A DNA stretch of 64,000 bases from Meloidogyne chitwoodi. Its lineage: Eukaryota > Nematoda > Chromadorea > Rhabditida > Meloidogynidae. A model generated the notes under the pieces. The model searched no databases. It saw nothing but the letters and a program-made list of their open reading frames with translations, and was not told where the DNA came from. This document shows, piece after piece, positions 25,445 through 36,986 of the stretch (the stretch's first letter is position 1; each line of letters begins with the position of its first letter). The stretch lies in NCBI GenBank assembly GCA_015183035.1, contig JACZZP010000002.1:2542001-2606000 (forward strand). Reading direction: 5' to 3'. The translations under genes were made by a program, and so were the position numbers.

Positions 25445-26869
25445 TTATTCATTTTTAATCATTCCTCCTCTATTTTTACTTTTATTTTCTTTTGAATTCT
25501 TCATTAAACATTTATCTACTAAAATTCCAATTTTTTTACAACTTGTATTTGTCAAGGAGACAATTTGTTCAAAAGTTGGAAACTAAAAATTCAAAAAGAA
25601 ATTAATTTATTTTTAATTTGGGGATATTAAAAACTTAATTTATGACACAAAAATGTTAATCAAATATTGACACTTTTAAACATGTCTTAAAAGAAGGCAA
25701 ATACTGGATAATTAGAACAAGCAACTCTTTACTTTTTTATTTCAAAAATAATTCCTTGAAAAATTTAAACTAAGGGTTACTTATTACAAAAAAGTTGACG
25801 CGAGTTATTCAAATTACCAAAAGTCGAAATGATAGCATATCTGTGATTTCCTTTTCGAACTTTTCTAAGTCATGTTTTGTAGCCATTGTCTTTTTGAGCT
25901 CAGTGAGATCTTAAATAGAATTAATTTAATAATCTTTAAAAAATTGTCACAAAGCAACAAAAATAAACTAATAATATTAATGACGATAAAACAATTCATT
26001 TTAACATTAAAGTTCAAAATTTCTTTCTATTATTTTAAAATTTTCATAGCAGATCAATTTTGCTAACATCATCTTTTAACCAAAACTTGATAGAAATTTA
26101 AAAATTAAAGACCTCGATGAAGCTGAACGAATCCGATAGTATTGGAGTTAGATCCTGTTTCCGCGCTAACTATTGCTGTAAAAAATTAAATGAAATTTTA
26201 AGAGGAAAAATTAAAAAAACCTTCTTTTGGCCAGCCTTGTAATGGTTTAACAAATCGCCCTTTCTCGAAGTCAAATCTTAAAAATATATTTAATAAATTA
26301 AAATTTTATTAGCCTTAAAACTATAATGATAACTCATTTTTGTAAAAAAAGGTGAACCAAATCTAACGTCAATTTTTATTTTCAAATCTTTTTCAATAAA
26401 ACAATTTAGAACATTTCTACCTTTAAATGCAAAAATGAAATTATTATATCACGAAAAACTGATAGGGAAAGTTTTGACAATTTTTATTCGATTATCAGAT
26501 ATGTAAATAATTCGAAACTAGTTTTGACTTAAGGAAAATTTTAACCCAAACCCTCGACAAAAAAGGTGCGTCAAAACCTAATAACACACAAGGATTCAGG
26601 TATCAAACCTTGCCTAAAAAATTTATTAAAAATACCTGATAACATTATAAGGCTCAGTCTCATTATTTCGGAAAAGAAGACTTGTGGCTTGAGGGAAATG
26701 CATAACCAAAGTTTGGTACGAAAGATATTCACCATCCAAAACCAGCTTAAGCTTTCGCTCACTACCTTTAGTACGAACAAGTAAATATTGCTAAATTAAA
26801 ATTTTTAGATTAAAAATTAATTAATAAAAAAACGTCAGTAAGATCTGCCATTTTAATTTTAGAAGGCAT
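25445..26869 (-). CDS. Stand-alone TDP-43-like N-terminal-domain protein, 179 aa
   Basis: Six exons with consistent phases: 26869-26834, 26790-26636, 26276-26221, 26175-26113, 25909-25818, 25582-25445. Residues about 13-90 match the pattern of the TDP-43 N-terminal domain. QYLLVRT corresponds to EYIRVTE. DGEYLSYQTLVMHFPQATSL, followed by LFRN, corresponds to the [20 protein letters not shown] region and the following YRN. A GRFVKPLQGW motif follows. In TDP-43 this ubiquitin-like domain drives head-to-tail oligomerisation. No RRM and no glycine-rich tail follow. Instead there is a short amphipathic, probably coiled-coil segment (TELKKTMATKHDLEKFEKEI) and a Lys/Asn-rich basic tail containing two Cys. 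There is no signal peptide, so the protein is probably cytoplasmic or nuclear. The family assignment is pattern recognition, not a database search. Two related copies lie at 31.4 and 56.2 kb. Confidence 0.75.
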
Positions 26870-27408
26870 AGATGTTAAGAAATAAATTAGTTTAATTAAA
26901 GTTAATAGCTAAAAATAAAAACATTAAAATATTATAAAAATTGGTTTTATTCTTAACATAAGAAAAGGAAACATAAAAATTATTGATTTTACAAATGGTG
27001 TTGTTTATTTGAGTATAAACTGCTTCTTTTTTGCAAAATCAACAATTTTCAGACTTTAATGACTCAATGGGTTTTGCACTGGAGAGCATTAGAGAAAGCA
27101 GAAAATTTTAGTATCAAGGGAAAAAGGAAGAGAAATAAAAGTAGACTTTTTCTTCTCCTAGTTATACACTTCTATTTTCCTTACATATCTAAAATGAAAT
27201 TTCCCATCATTGAACATTTCGTTATTGACCATTTTATAACTTTTCTCATTTCTGACCATTTTATTTTTATTTATTACGAAAGCGATAGATGATGTAAAAT
27301 AAGAGAGAAAAAAACAGTTAAAGACTTTTTGTATTTTTTGAAAAACTTGTTATACTAAATTTTGTTCAATTTTCTTGTATTTTTTCAAAAATATTTTAGA
27401 TAATATTA

Positions 27409-28503
27409 ATGGATCACTCAACAAATAAAATAAATGGATATGAAACTTGTACTTGTTCTGCAGCTGCTGATGTTTTAATTTTGCGAAAAGAATTGGATTA
27501 TTTTCGTTCACTGTATATTTTAATATTTTTAAATGAGGTTTTCTTTAATAATTTAAAAATAGAAATCTTCATTTTTGGGTTAAAAAGTGAAAAGAAATTT
27601 TTCAGAATTTAGACCATTTGTCATCTTCAAAAAATAAAATTGATTTTTCAGATACGAACGTGAACGCGAACAGTTCATCGAATTTCAGCAATATTCTAAA
27701 GAGCTGGAAAATGAAATGGAGGTAGAGCTGAAACAACGAGATACAAAGACGTTTGAACTTGAGGCTACTAAAAGGAGGCTAAATTCTGAACTTACAGAAC
27801 TTAAGGTTTTATAAAATTTTCGGTTTAATTTAGATCTGGATTAAGCTGTAATTTATTTTTTTAATGATTCTTATATTAAAAAAAGTATATTTTAGGCAAA
27901 AATTCATCAACAACATCAAAATCATATTAAATCTGAAGAACAAATGCAAAGCAGAATTTCAATTGCTGAACAACAATGCCTTGAATTACGTCAAAAATTG
28001 AGAGCTGTCGAACAAGAAAATGATAATTTCGAGCGGCGCGAAAGGTTTTTTAAATTAAAATTCCTAAAAAATTTTAAAATTCAGAATCAATGCTCAACAG
28101 CTTCTCGATTTGGGCGATCGCTACGAAAAATGTTTAGAACGCTGTGCACTTTTTGAAGTTGGAATGGTTACAGAAGCAACTTTAATTATGCCAGATGACT
28201 CTGAAATTAACAATACAATGGTGCCAGAATCTCCAAAAATTGAAAATCATCGACATATGGACAGAAACGAAAGTCAACGACTTATAGAAAATATGCTGAT
28301 TAAAATTGAGGTTTTTTTTTATTATAATGAGATGTCGGATGCATTTTTAAAATTTTTAGGCAATAGAATCAGCAATTCTTTCTGGCAGCAGTTCTAGTGG
28401 ATCACCTAGTGTGAATGGATGTTTTTCTACAAATGGAGGAAGTCTTCGCCTTTATAATCAACAAAATGGACATTTAAACAATAATTTGGAAAAGAAGAAC
28501 TAA
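27409..28503 (+). CDS. nud-2: NudE/NDEL1-family dynein-LIS1 adaptor, 258 aa
   Basis: Coiled-coil scaffold that links LIS1 to cytoplasmic dynein in nuclear migration and spindle function. Five exons: 27409-27512, 27652-27805, 27896-28044, 28085-28310, 28360-28503. The first coding segment has KELDYFR, then YEREREQFIEFQQYSKELEN, the conserved LIS1-binding start of NudE proteins. A long coiled coil runs to about residue 165. RERINAQQLLDLGDRYEKCL, then ERCALFE, is the second conserved block. The C-terminal part is Ser/Asn/Gly-rich. The protein is a little shorter than vertebrate NDEL1. The start ATG lies 9 bases after ATATTTTAG, a possible trans-splice acceptor. HDAC3 follows on the same strand after 462 bases, so co-transcription is possible but not shown. 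Confidence 0.88.
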
Positions 28504-28965
28504 AAGGAGTCTAATGGTTTATTAATGCATAATTTTATTTTAAAAGTCAAAAATATTATTTTTTGCTCACTGACATAATGGCCAAAATTTAATTTATTTT
28601 TTAAAAAGCGGACTTTTTTAAATAAAATTTTTTATTTTCTTTTTGGCCATTTTGTCTTTTGAATTTTACCTCGTTTATGAAAAATTATACTCTTTTTCGG
28701 CTTGTGACTCTTTATGTATATTTGTAATCAAAACTTTTTTTTTTTGGTGCTATAATATTATATTTAAAAACGATATATTTAATTTACAAAAAAATATATA
28801 AAATTTATTTTTCAACTGAATAAAATTTTATTATAATTCTTTTTTTTTGTTTAAAAATATATATTATATAAAAATTTATTTTTTTATTTATTTTAATTTC
28901 TAATTTTTTTATATTCAAAGTTTTATCAACTTTATTATTTTTAGAAGAATATTTTTTAAATTATA
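28504..28965. other. Spacer between the NudE and HDAC3 genes
   Basis: AT-rich with long T runs and no open frame. It must hold the NudE 3' end. An acceptor-like TTATTTTTAG ends at 28943, 22 bases before the HDAC3 start codon. That would suit trans-splicing of a leader if the two genes form an operon. The spacing is longer than the usual ~100 bases of Caenorhabditis operons, so an independent promoter is equally possible. Confidence 0.4.
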
Positions 28966-30990
<2,025 letters not shown>

Positions 30991-31189
30991 TGTATTTAAT
31001 ATATAAATATTTAAAATAAAACATTTTATGCAACTTTTTAAAAATATTTTATTTTCATAAAAAGGTTTTCAGTTTAAAAATTAGAAGGTTTTAATTTTTT
31101 TATTTATTTTTGTGTAAAAATGTCGTTTTTATTCTTTTATTTGCATTCAGAATTTTAAAGTAGGGAGATCATTGTTGGTGTTGGCTGGT

Positions 31190-31310
31190 CTCTCGAAACC
31201 ACTTGTAATTTTGTAGTTCAAGTTTAATTTTGTATTTCAAGTTTAATTTTGTAATTCAAGTTTATTTTTGTTTTTCAAGTTTAATTTTGTATTGCAAACT
31301 TGGTTGTTAG
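31190..31310. repeat. Short tandem repeat of TTTAATTTTGTATTTCAAG
   Basis: About five copies of a roughly 20-base unit, TTTAATTTTGTATTTCAAG and variants. It lies where the first two exons of the truncated TDP-43-NTD-like copy would be expected, so it may mark the breakpoint. Confidence 0.6.
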
Positions 31311-31394
31311 ACAAGTTTTTAATTGTTTTATTAAAAAGATTTATTGCCAAAAAAATTGACTTAAAATTTTGATTTTATTTAAAAATATTTTAAG

Positions 31395-33624
31395 CTTTGA
31401 CAAGGGCAAATTTCATAAACCTCAATTTGGATGGCCTTCTGGTGGAGGTTTTTTTTTATTTTCCTATTCATAAATTTATTTTTTATAGTAATTGTTATCA
31501 GAAAGGCTGAAGGGGAGCCATCACTTGGAATGCTTCAACTGCAAACTGGTATTTTTTAAATTTCAATTATCTTTCGGTACTTGTAGTTTAAGAGTCTTTT
31601 GCGGATATTCTGCAAAGAATTTTAACATGTAAATTGTCAAAAAGTTCTGGAAAAATCTTTCGATTTCCCCAAGTAGTAGCCAGGAATTTTCGCTATAAAA
31701 ATAAGGGTACTTTTTAATTATGCCCACAAAAGTCCGCAAATTATATTGAAAACTTTGAGAACACTGGCAAATAATTTTTAGCTATCTGGGAATTTATAAA
31801 AAGGGAAGATGTGAAAAGAAGAGAGTTGATCAAACCTGCGGACAAAACTTGCAGACTTTTGTGGACATAATTAAAAAATACCAAAATAAAACCTAGAAGG
31901 ACCAGTTTTCTAAAAATCCTTTTCTATTTTTTGATATGTAATTGAAAAAATATTTTGGACTTTCAAGGCACAAAAATTCATTTTTTCAACAAAATAAATA
32001 GATTCTTCCTTTTAGAATTAAGATTTTAATTAAGTGATATCAAAGATTAGAGATTATTAAACTATTAATTTTTAGACGTTGATGAAATCAAAACTTCAAT
32101 GAAAGATATGGTGACAACGGAAGTTTTCAATGAGAAGATGAAAGAAATGACGGAAGTTTTCAATGATAAGATGAAAGAATTAAAGGCAGATATTATTGCA
32201 TCATCGTCGTACAGGCTCAATGTAAGTTGGAATAATTTGCACTAATTTTTTAAAAACGTAGCACTTAAATATTTATATAGCTATCTTTCTCTAGAAAATG
32301 ATTTTTCATCCAAAACTAACTCAAATTTTTTTTAGTTTATTTGCATTCCTTACTAAAGCATTTTTTATCACATCTTTTTTGAATTTTTTAACCTAATTTT
32401 TACTAATCAACTTTCTAATGTAAAAAATAATTATTATTTTGTGCCCTTATTACGCACTAAATAAGCATAATCACAAATTTTTTGTTTCATAATTAAAAAA
32501 TTTTTGTAATCTTTCTCTTAAAATTTAATTTCCAAAAGTTCTGACATGTAAGCAAATGTAGAGAATTTGTCACCAAAATTTTTTTGGTAATATTAGAAAG
32601 AAATAGCATTTGATTCGCTCATCGAACTGATTCGAATTGGACTAAAATTATCTGAATTTATTCAATTTTATGACCAATCGAAAAAAAGCATTAATGTTAG
32701 CAGCCTCGGTAATCACTTAATCGAGCTTACTCCCCCCTATTGTTTTGAAAATTTTGAGGGATTTTATCTTTATTTATAATAGTTTAGCACTTTTAGAATG
32801 GTCTGATTCCAGACTCAATTCGACGAGACAAACCCCATTCCCTTTTAGCGCCGCAGGCGAAAAATTTTTAAAATAATTGTACTTAGCTGCCAAAAATTCA
32901 CCTTTTTAGCACCGCAAGCAAAAATATAGGACTTATATTTTTCTTATAAATTTAAAATGTTTCAAAACTAATGTAAGGAAAAATAAATCAGATAATAATT
33001 ACTGTCCAAGAATATTATGCAAATAACATAGAAAGCAACCCACATAAATATCACTATCATAAACTAACACACTAACCACTCAACCACACTCATACTTGGA
33101 AAGAAAACATTTTTAATTATAATGAATCTTTCCTTTTAATATTTTTCTCTTCCTTGAATCAAAGTAAAACACCCGCCCCTTGTAAGCCATTTTCTCAAAA
33201 AATACAATCTTTAGGGGTGTAAAAAATACTCGTAGTGAATCGAAATTATGAAAAGTTCGAAATCGAAATTCCTTCGAAATCGAAATTTTTTAATTTCGCG
33301 AAATCGAAATAATTCGAAATAAAAACCTCGAAATCTCGAAATTCTAAATCGAAATTTCGTCTCAGCCCTGTTCGAAAGTACAAGAGTCGATTTTAAAGTT
33401 TTGTACTTTCATTTAAAGTACGAATCCGAGTCCTGAAATAAATGAATTAATTTCTTTTTTTTTTTAATTTTTAGTTTCCTGAATTTAATCAAATTGTTTC
33501 TTTGACAAATACAAGTTGTAAAAAAATTGGAATTTTATTAAATAAATGTTCAATGAAGAATTCAAAAGAAAATAAAAGTAAAAATAAGGAAGAAAAAATA
33601 AAGGAGAAAATGATTAAAAATTAA
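31395..33624 (+). pseudogene. 5'-truncated TDP-43-NTD-like copy
   Basis: Four exons match the last four exons of the 56.2 kb paralogue in size and sequence: 31395-31447, 31489-31548, 32076-32221, 33475-33624. They encode FDKGKFHKPQFGWPSGG, VIVIRKAEGEPSLGMLQLQT, a Met/Lys/Glu-rich coiled-coil segment with a near-duplicated EVFNEKMKE/EVFNDKMKE, and a Lys-rich tail. The two exons for the front half of the N-terminal domain are absent; repeats take their place. The remaining exons keep open frames and splice sites, so truncation may be recent, or an unrecognised new 5' exon may exist. Long stretches of its last intron match 56.4-57.3 kb in inverse orientation. Confidence 0.65.
33230..33365. repeat. 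Low-complexity TCGAAAT-rich stretch in an intron
   Basis: Irregular repetition of TCGAAAT and TCGAAATCGAAATT, within the last intron of the truncated copy. The matching intron at 56.4-57.3 kb lacks it, so it was probably gained after the duplication. Confidence 0.6.
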
Positions 33625-34783
33625 AAAGATGGGAAAATTTAAAGGAAAAAATTTTTTTTTAAGGATTTGGTAAAATTTTTTTAATTTTTTACCATATATG
33701 ATTTTTAAATTAAATTTGTAAACATAAAAAAATGTTTAAAACTGTCTTTAAATTTATTATTAATTTTGACAAAGTTTAATGTGAATATAAAAAATAATAT
33801 TTATTTCTTTTGGATAAAATTTTTTTCATATAATATTTTAAAATAAAAAATAAATTTCAAAATATTCTTTAGAAGAATATCATCGTGTAGAGAAGAGCCG
33901 ATTTATTTATTTTTTGGATCAGATACATAAATTGAAAAGTGTTAATTTAGTTGGAAATATTAATAAATATTCATACATAACACTTTAATTAAAATATTTT
34001 AAATTTATTAATGAGTTTCGCCAATATTGCTTGGTATATACTTTCACATATTAGTCATTAAATTTAAATATACTATATATTTTAATAAATTAGATAAGCT
34101 ATAATAAATATTCCGATATAAAAATAGAAGTAAAAAATAAAAATTTAAAATTAAATAAATAAATAAACTTTAAACAATTAAAGTAAAAATTAGACTAAAT
34201 TTTGTTTTTTCAATAAATTCTTTAAAAATATATCAAATTTTATAAACTTTAATTTTTAAATAAATAAAATATTATTATTCTATTTTTTAAATTTTAGTTT
34301 ATATTTTTATATAAATTTAAAAAAAAGTTATGATTAAATAAGTAAATATAAGGATAGTTGAGTTAAACAAAGGCAGAGAGCGCAGAGTAGGTTACTTTTC
34401 TCTCTTCTTTGCAGAGACTTCTATTTATATTAATATTTTATAAAAAACTTTTTTTTAATAAAATAAAATTTTGTTGATCATATTGTTTTTGCATAATACA
34501 AGATCTTTTTTTCTTGTCACTTTTCTATAAAAATAACCAAATTTAGGGTGTTCAAATATTTTTAATTTTTTATTCTATTTTCAGTTTTCATTAATTATAA
34601 ATCTCTAATATATATTTAAAATAATCGAATCAAAAAAATATTAAAATTTAAATGACTCATCTATTAAATAAATTTTTTATTTATTAAAAATATAAATTAA
34701 AAAATATAAAAGTGTTGAATAATTTAATTTTAATAAAAAAGCATTTAAATTTCAAATTTTGCTCTAACAATATAATTTTAAAA
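33625..34783. other. Intergenic AT-rich DNA with a duplicated block
   Basis: No gene was found. From about 34200 to 34430 the sequence matches three other places in the window (52.5-52.8 kb inverted, 55.7-55.9 kb and 62.0-62.2 kb direct). This places the repeat about 360 bases upstream of the transthyretin-like gene. Confidence 0.55.
34355..34424 (+). repeat. Conserved repeat core, copy 1 of 4
   Basis: The core GGCAGAGAGCGCAGAGTAGG, followed by TTACTTTTCTCTCTTCTTTG, is nearly identical in all four copies. Flanking AT-rich DNA also aligns but is more divergent. The function is unknown. It may be a transposon end or a conserved regulatory block. Confidence 0.7.
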
Positions 34784-35959
34784 ATGACTTTTTTATTTAA
34801 TTACTTCTTAATCTTCGCTATGTTCAATTTATCATTCACATTAAATCAAGACGCAATTTGGAAAATAGAAGGTGATATAGAGTGTAGAGAAGACATTCCT
34901 GGATTTGGAGAATTTTCATTTCTCATTCAGGACGTAGTCATACATTTAAAAGAGGCTGACACAGGTATGCTTGTACAAATATAATATTTGTTATTTTATC
35001 ATTTTAATTAGGTTCGTCCCCGAAGAGTGAAGAGGACTTTATCGGGAGCGAGGATGAGAAATATTGTCAAGGAAAATCCGGGGATTGGGTAGATTATAAA
35101 TTGCGGGGTCAGCTTATGCTTTGAGCAAAATTACCGGGGACAATCCATAGGAGGACCTTTTGCGTATTTTAAAGTCAAAAGCCCCGTTAGAGACATGGGG
35201 ACGAACACTAATTTTAATTTCTAATAAATTCTTTTTATGTAGTATCTGATGATCATATAGGCAGTACAACTACTGATAGTCTTGGACATTTCTCTTTTAA
35301 GCCGAAAAGACAGTATGACAGTGGTAGCTTAGATCCGTATTTCATAATTGAGCATATTTGCTTTACTCCAGCGGTTAAAGAACCTTTCAGAATGGTAAAA
35401 AATAGTCAAAAAAGGAATATTGAAGAATCTGAACTTGAAAAACTTGATAGAAACGGCCTAACGAAGGGTTTACAAGAGACATTCCAAGACCAAAAATAAC
35501 CAAATCCGGTACCAAGACCCAAAAAACGGAATTTCCGAGACTTACAAGATCAAAACTCTTTGAATGAGCTATCATATATACATTCTAAAAAAATTTTTTT
35601 TAATTTTTGAAATAATGAGGATACAAAGCCTATAAGTAGTGTTTGGAATTTTCGATTTTGTTATACTCATAGTTCATGCCGAGGTATGAGTATGATTTTG
35701 ATATGACCTTCCAAGCACTGCCTATAAGTAATAACGAAAATTTAAATTTTATTTTTAAATTTTTCTAATTATTAAAAGTAATGTATTTAAGGGATGCCAT
35801 TATGAAACGCGTATTGATTTTGAGCATAAACCTGATGAAAAATATTTTCACATATACTTGGGCATTGAAGGCATTGAATTTATTGTTGATAATACCAAAG
35901 GAGGTCCAAAAGAACAAATTAAAAAACATTCTACAATTTTAAAATGTCCTGAAATGTGA
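34784..35959 (+). CDS. Secreted transthyretin-like family protein, 166 aa
   Basis: Nematode-specific extracellular transthyretin-like (TTL) protein. Exons: 34784-34964, 35243-35394, 35792-35959. The chosen Met opens a clear signal peptide, MTFLFNYFLIFAMFNLSFT; an upstream in-frame ATG at 34712 would bury it. Matches to the family: the IEGDIECRED start (V/I-x-G-x-L/I-x-C), the DDHIGSTTTDSLGHFSFKP strand-turn, DPYFIIEHIC (PYxxIxHxC), and a second Cys in GCHYETRIDF. In plant parasites some TTL proteins are effectors, but nothing here shows that for this one. Intron 1 contains a short inverted-repeat element. Confidence 0.88.
35005..35212. mobile_element. Small inverted-repeat element in intron 1 of the TTL gene
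   Basis: The ends read AATTAGGTTCGTCCCC and, inverted, AATTAGTGTTCGTCCCC. The element of about 200 bases is more GC-rich than its surroundings and fills the intron. No coding capacity. No clean target duplication could be read, so the class is unassigned. Confidence 0.6.
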
Positions 35960-36986
35960 TTAAATTTTAAAATAAATTTATTGGAAATTATAGACTAAAA
36001 ATTTAAACTTTTTTATTAAATTTAAAAAGTTTCAAAACAACCGAATTTATAATAATTCTACACATTTACATTATTTTGCTCAATAAAAATATTAAAATTT
36101 ATAGGTATTTTTGATTAAATTAACAATTTCAATTATAATTTTATTTTTGTCATTGGTTGAGTTATAAAACCAAATTTAAATTTTTTACTTACACAACTAT
36201 TTTAATAAATAGTATATTTTTTTGTTGGCTAAATAAACATTTATGATAATTCAATGGCTCTCGGAAAATCCGTCAGTGGAAGATGCATCAGTGGAAAATC
36301 GGTCAGTACTCGGAAAATGCGTTAATATCGAAAAAAAATCATAAGGAAAAACAAAAAATACAAGAAAAACATAAAAATGTATTTTTGAGTAAAAAAATAA
36401 AAATACATAAAATACAAAAAGTTTTATATGTGTTTTTCTGCCTTACACAAGTTTTATGTTTTTCATCTATTCTGACGCATTTTTCGAGTACTGACCGATT
36501 TTCCACTGACGCATTTTCCGGACACTTATCAACAAATAGCTGCTAATATTTACGAAAAACATTAATAATTATTTTAATTTGAAAAAATTTATTTTTTATT
36601 TCATCATTATTATTTTTGCGGAATTTATCCATTTATCTCTTTTTACAATCATTTTTTTATTTTTTTTTATTTTGCCCAGTTTCCGTTAAATTATTCATCA
36701 CTAACATAAATTCCATTAAAATCAACTGATCAGGCAAAAATAATATTTTAATTAAAAATAAATAAAAATATTAAAAATTAAATGATTCATTTTTATTTTA
36801 AATAAATTTATTAGTTAATTAAAAAAAAGGAACGCCTATAAAATTAATGATATAAAAGCATTAAATGTAAAAAGGATATTTTAAACATATGTTAATTTTT
36901 ATTTTACTTGACTGTTTTAAAAAATAATTTTTTTTAATTTAATTAATTTTTAAATTTTTTTTTAAATTTAGAATATTAATTTAACA
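35960..36986. other. Intergenic DNA with a foldback element and an inverted duplicate
   Basis: No gene was found. It contains a long inverted repeat at 36257-36532. At about 36680-36850 there is a block (AATGATTCATTTTTATTTTA, then GGAACGCCTATAAAATTAAT nearby) that occurs in inverse orientation at 50.96-51.12 kb. The promoter of the following secreted gene must lie here or just after. Confidence 0.55.
36257..36532. repeat. Foldback element of about 275 bp
   Basis: Long imperfect palindrome. The left arm carries GTGGAAAATCGGTCAGTACT and the right arm AGTACTGACCGATTTTCCAC. The AT-rich middle repeats ATACAAGAAAAACATAAAA-like motifs, similar in style to the 7.1 kb foldback. Confidence 0.7.
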
